9,123 nt of DNA from a bacterium UBA2219 (GTDB lineage Bacteria; Desulfobacterota; Deferrimicrobia; Deferrimicrobiales; Deferrimicrobiaceae). Each line of letters begins with the position of its first letter. Position 1 is the first letter of the stretch. Below are positions 7,060 to 9,123 of this stretch, piece by piece. The stretch lies in contig DCUH01000039.1 in the NCBI GenBank assembly GCA_002327765.1, forward strand, positions 1 to 9,123. Reading direction: 5' to 3'. Position numbers and translations under genes: made by a program. The notes beneath the pieces were generated by a model that saw only the letters and a program-made list of their open reading frames with translations, had not been told where the DNA came from and made no database searches.

Positions 7060-7596
7060 ATGCCCGTTCCGACGAAGATCTTCTTCACCAAGGGGGTCGG
7101 CCGCCACCGGGAGCAGCTGACCTCGTTCGAGCTCGCCCTCCGGGACGCCGGCATCGAGAAGTTCAACCTCGTCCAGGTGTCGAGCATCTTTCCCCCCAAG
7201 GCCAAGCTCATCACCAAGGAAGCGGGGCTCAAGCTCCTTTCCCCGGGGGAGATCGTCTTTGTCGTCATGGCCCGATGCTGCAGCGACGAGCCGAGGCGCC
7301 TGGTGGCCGCCTCCGTGGGGTGCGCGCTACCCTCCGACCGGTCGGTCCACGGCTACCTGAGCGAGCACCACGCCTACGGCCAGAACGAGAAGATGGCGGG
7401 GGACTACGCGGAGGACCTGGCTGCGGCGATGCTCGCCTCGACATTGGGCGTCGAGTTCGACGAGGACAAGAGCTGGGACGAGAAGCGGGAGGTGTGGAAG
7501 ATCAGCGGGAAGATCTACAGGTCGTTCAATATCACCCAGTCGGCGATCGTCAAGGACGAGTACACGACGACGATTGCGGCGGCGGTTCTCATCTGA
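7060..7596 (+). CDS. pdaD: Pyruvoyl-dependent arginine decarboxylase
   Basis: Decarboxylates arginine to agmatine with a self-made pyruvoyl cofactor instead of PLP. The 178-residue proenzyme is similar in length to the M. jannaschii enzyme (165). The self-cleavage site is visible as NLVQVSSIFPP. Cleavage between S41 and S42 would leave a 41-residue beta chain and turn S42 into the pyruvoyl group of the alpha chain. GYLSEHHAYGQ carries E102, which by position matches the catalytic glutamate, and the closing TTTIAAAVLI is also family-like. ATG 7060 has AAGGAG at 7046-7051, 8 nt upstream. It lies directly after speB, whose product uses agmatine, so the two genes form a complete arginine-to-putrescine route. 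The family is typical of archaea and occurs in some bacteria. Histidine decarboxylase of the pyruvoyl type is a less likely alternative. Confidence 0.94.
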   Translation: MPVPTKIFFTKGVGRHREQLTSFELALRDAGIEKFNLVQVSSIFPPKAKLITKEAGLKLLSPGEIVFVVMARCCSDEPRRLVAASVGCALPSDRSVHGYLSEHHAYGQNEKMAGDYAEDLAAAMLASTLGVEFDEDKSWDEKREVWKISGKIYRSFNITQSAIVKDEYTTTIAAAVLI

Positions 7597-7606
7597 CCTT
7601 TTTATA

Positions 7607-7614
7607 AAGGAGGG
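7607..7614 (+). promoter_or_regulatory. Ribosome binding site for fabH-like gene
   Basis: AAGGAGGG at 7607-7614 sits 5 nt before ATG 7620, immediately downstream of the pdaD stop. The short sequence ccttt (7598-7602) can pair with aaagg (7606-7610), a 5-bp hairpin with a tiny loop that overlaps this site. The stem is weak, so any regulatory effect is speculative. Confidence 0.6.
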
Positions 7615-7619
7615 CGGGG

Positions 7620-8612
7620 ATGCGCGGGGCCCGGATCATGGGAACGGGGAGGGAGTTGCCCTCCCGGGTCGTCACCAATGACGACCTTACGAAGCTGATG
7701 GACACCAGCGACGAGTGGATCGTGCAGCGGACAGGGATCCGCGAGCGCCGCTACGCCGACCCGGAGGTGGCGAATTGCCACCTGGGGACCGCGGCGGCCC
7801 GGAAGGCGATTGAAAAGGCCGGACTCTCCGTCGGGGACATCGACCTGGTGATCTTCGCGACGCTCTCCCCGGACATGTATTTCCCGGGCGTCGGCGTCCT
7901 CGTCCAGGAAATGCTCGGGCTGCGCAACGTAGGGGCTCTCGACGTCCGCGACCAGTGCAGCGGGTTTGTCTACGCCCTTTCCGTAGCGGAAGCCTACGTC
8001 AAGGGGGGGTTCCACGACCACGTGCTCGTCATCGGGTCGGAGATCCACAGCCGGGGGCTCAACTTCTCCACCCCCGGGCGCGACGTGACCGTGATCTTCG
8101 GCGACGGATCGGGGGCGGCGGTCGTCGGCCCGGCGGAGCCGGGAAAGGGGATTTTGTCCACCCACCTCCACTCGGAAGGCAAGTACGCGAAGGAGCTTTG
8201 CGCGGCGGAGCCGGGGTTCCTGCAAAACCCCTGGCTGACCCACGAGATGATCGACGAAGGCAGGATCTATCCCAAGATGAACGGGAAGTACGTCTTCGCG
8301 CATGCCGTCCGCCGTTTCCCGGAGGTCATCCGAGAGGCGCTGGCGAAAAACGGGTACGCGACCTCCGACGTGGGCATGGTCATTCCGCACCAGGCGAACG
8401 AGCGGATCACCCAGGCGGTGCGGGAGGCGCTGGAACTTCCGACGGAGAAGGTGTTCTCGAACATCGAGCGCTACGGGAACACGACGGCGGCGTCGATCCC
8501 GATCGCCCTCGACGAATGCGTCGAGCAGGGAAGGGTCAAGGACGGGGACCTCGTGTGCCTCGCCGCCTTCGGGGCGGGGTTCACCTGGGCGTCGGCGCTG
8601 ATCCGCTGGTAG
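7620..8612 (+). CDS. fabH: Beta-ketoacyl-ACP synthase III (FabH family)
   Basis: Thiolase-fold condensing enzyme of the KAS III family, which in the canonical role joins acetyl-CoA with malonyl-ACP to start fatty acid synthesis. The 330-residue protein has a complete Cys-His-Asn triad: C113 in DQCSGF, H257 in PHQANERI and N287 in GNTTAAS. The N-terminal TSDEWIVQRTGIRERR block and the FGDGSGA motif are standard. Two traits differ from classical FabH. The residue before the Cys is Gln within DVRDQC rather than Ala-Ala/Ala, and the spacing from Cys to His is about 12 residues longer than in E. coli FabH, with an insert around residues 195-215. It may therefore be a FabH-like paralogue with a different acyl substrate (inference). 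The neighbourhood has no other fab genes (no plsX, fabD, fabG or acpP), which also argues for a specialised role. Confidence 0.88.
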   Translation: MRGARIMGTGRELPSRVVTNDDLTKLMDTSDEWIVQRTGIRERRYADPEVANCHLGTAAARKAIEKAGLSVGDIDLVIFATLSPDMYFPGVGVLVQEMLGLRNVGALDVRDQCSGFVYALSVAEAYVKGGFHDHVLVIGSEIHSRGLNFSTPGRDVTVIFGDGSGAAVVGPAEPGKGILSTHLHSEGKYAKELCAAEPGFLQNPWLTHEMIDEGRIYPKMNGKYVFAHAVRRFPEVIREALAKNGYATSDVGMVIPHQANERITQAVREALELPTEKVFSNIERYGNTTAASIPIALDECVEQGRVKDGDLVCLAAFGAGFTWASALIRW

Positions 8613-8617
8613 CCGGG

Positions 8618-9088
8618 GTGGCCGGGCGGAAATTCCGGATCCGGGACATGGTCGCCGGCGACCTCGACGGGGTGATGGCGATCGAAGAGGCGTCTTTCCC
8701 CACGCCCTGGTCGCGCGGGATGTTCAGCGAGGACCTCACGCGCCCGTTTTCACGCCCCTTCGTGGCGGAAGGGCCTTCCGGGGAGGTGCTGGGGTACGCC
8801 GTCTGCTGGAACGTCGCCGGGGAGTCCCACCTCCTGAACATCGCCGTGCATCCGGAATCGCGAGGGAGAGGAGTGGGGGAGGCGCTGGTCCGGGAATGCA
8901 TCCGCCGGGGCGCCCGGGCCGGTTCCGCCCGGATCCACCTCGAGGTGCGGGTGGGGAACGAGGAGGCGCAGGGCCTTTACCGCAGGCTCGGATTCGTGTT
9001 CCAGGGAATCCGCAAGAGGTATTATGCGGACACGGGAGAGGACGCCATGCTGCTCTCCCGGGAGATACGGAATGGCGATGCCTCATAG
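8618..9088 (+). CDS. rimI: Ribosomal-protein-alanine N-acetyltransferase RimI (GNAT)
   Basis: GNAT-fold enzyme that uses acetyl-CoA to acetylate the N-terminal alanine of ribosomal protein S18; related enzymes act on other proteins. From GTG 8618 it is 156 residues, near the usual ~150. The N-terminal block EEASFPTPWS (24 onward) is typical of RimI. The acetyl-CoA loop is RGRGVG at 82-87 after LLNIAVHPE. E109 (in LEVR) and Y121 (in LYRRLGF) have the same spacing as the E. coli catalytic Glu and Tyr, and the C-terminal IRKRYYADTGEDAMLL is a strong RimI signature. The GTG lies only 5 nt after the fabH stop, with no clear Shine-Dalgarno, so translation is probably coupled; the exact start is less certain than the identity. 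A following reading frame overlaps its end by 17 nt. Confidence 0.93.
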   Translation: MAGRKFRIRDMVAGDLDGVMAIEEASFPTPWSRGMFSEDLTRPFSRPFVAEGPSGEVLGYAVCWNVAGESHLLNIAVHPESRGRGVGEALVRECIRRGARAGSARIHLEVRVGNEEAQGLYRRLGFVFQGIRKRYYADTGEDAMLLSREIRNGDAS

Positions 9089-9123
9089 AAGCCCTCGGTT
9101 CGTCGGCGGGAAGATCCTCCGGA
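9072..9123 (+). CDS. Start of an unidentified gene, truncated by the window end
   Basis: An ATG at 9072, with a second in-frame ATG at 9078, opens a frame that remains open to the last base (17 codons visible, rich in basic residues: HRSPR...GGK). A purine-rich GGGAGA lies about 8-10 nt upstream within rimI. The 17-nt overlap with the rimI end would fit translational coupling in the same operon. Too little is visible to identify a product, and it may turn out not to be a gene. Confidence 0.35.
   Translation, partial: MAMPHRSPRFVGGKILR

Noticed and set aside
4705..7107. An 800-residue open frame on the - strand spanning recJ and speB
   Set aside because: It crosses two clearly coding + strand genes, has low-complexity Arg/Ser-rich composition and matches no family I recognise.
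7955..9088. A long N-terminal extension of RimI running back through fabH
   Set aside because: The upstream part is an out-of-frame shadow of fabH. RimI homology begins right after GTG 8618, giving the normal family length.

Overview
This is a GC-rich, densely packed bacterial chromosomal segment. All nine complete or nearly complete genes lie on the + strand. The gene content (tgt-yajC-secD-secF-recJ, then an arginine-to-putrescine gene pair, a KAS III enzyme and rimI) and the GC-rich third codon positions suggest a Gram-negative bacterium. A deltaproteobacterial (Desulfobacterota/Desulfuromonadota-like) lineage is my best guess from gene order and protein style. That assignment is inference; no rRNA or other phylogenetic marker is present.

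Layout. Positions 1-238 are non-coding. They start with a near-perfect long-stem inverted repeat (4-52) that resembles a REP/transposase-associated palindrome, followed by a more AT-rich stretch (about 85-175) with two candidate sigma-70-type promoters. The first block (251-6094) is an apparent operon. It comprises tgt (tRNA-guanine transglycosylase), yajC whose start overlaps the tgt stop, secD and secF (the membrane-embedded SecDF part of the Sec translocon) and recJ (single-strand-specific 5'-3' exonuclease), the last starting with TTG 13 nt after secF. Gaps are -4, 40, 23 and 13 nt.

The second block (6133 to beyond 9088) follows recJ after 38 nt and may have its own promoter overlapping the recJ stop codon. 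It holds an agmatinase-like ureohydrolase (speB), a pyruvoyl-dependent arginine decarboxylase (pdaD), a FabH-family ketoacyl-ACP synthase III with a non-standard active-site context, the N-acetyltransferase rimI (GTG start, 5 nt after fabH), and the first codons of another probable gene running off the end. speB and pdaD together would convert arginine via agmatine to putrescine and urea.

Overall this is mostly ordinary housekeeping sequence. I found no defence system, prophage, CRISPR array, RNA gene or clearly novel system. The points most worth checking are the palindrome at the left edge, the divergent KAS III, and the archaeal-type decarboxylase paired with agmatinase.
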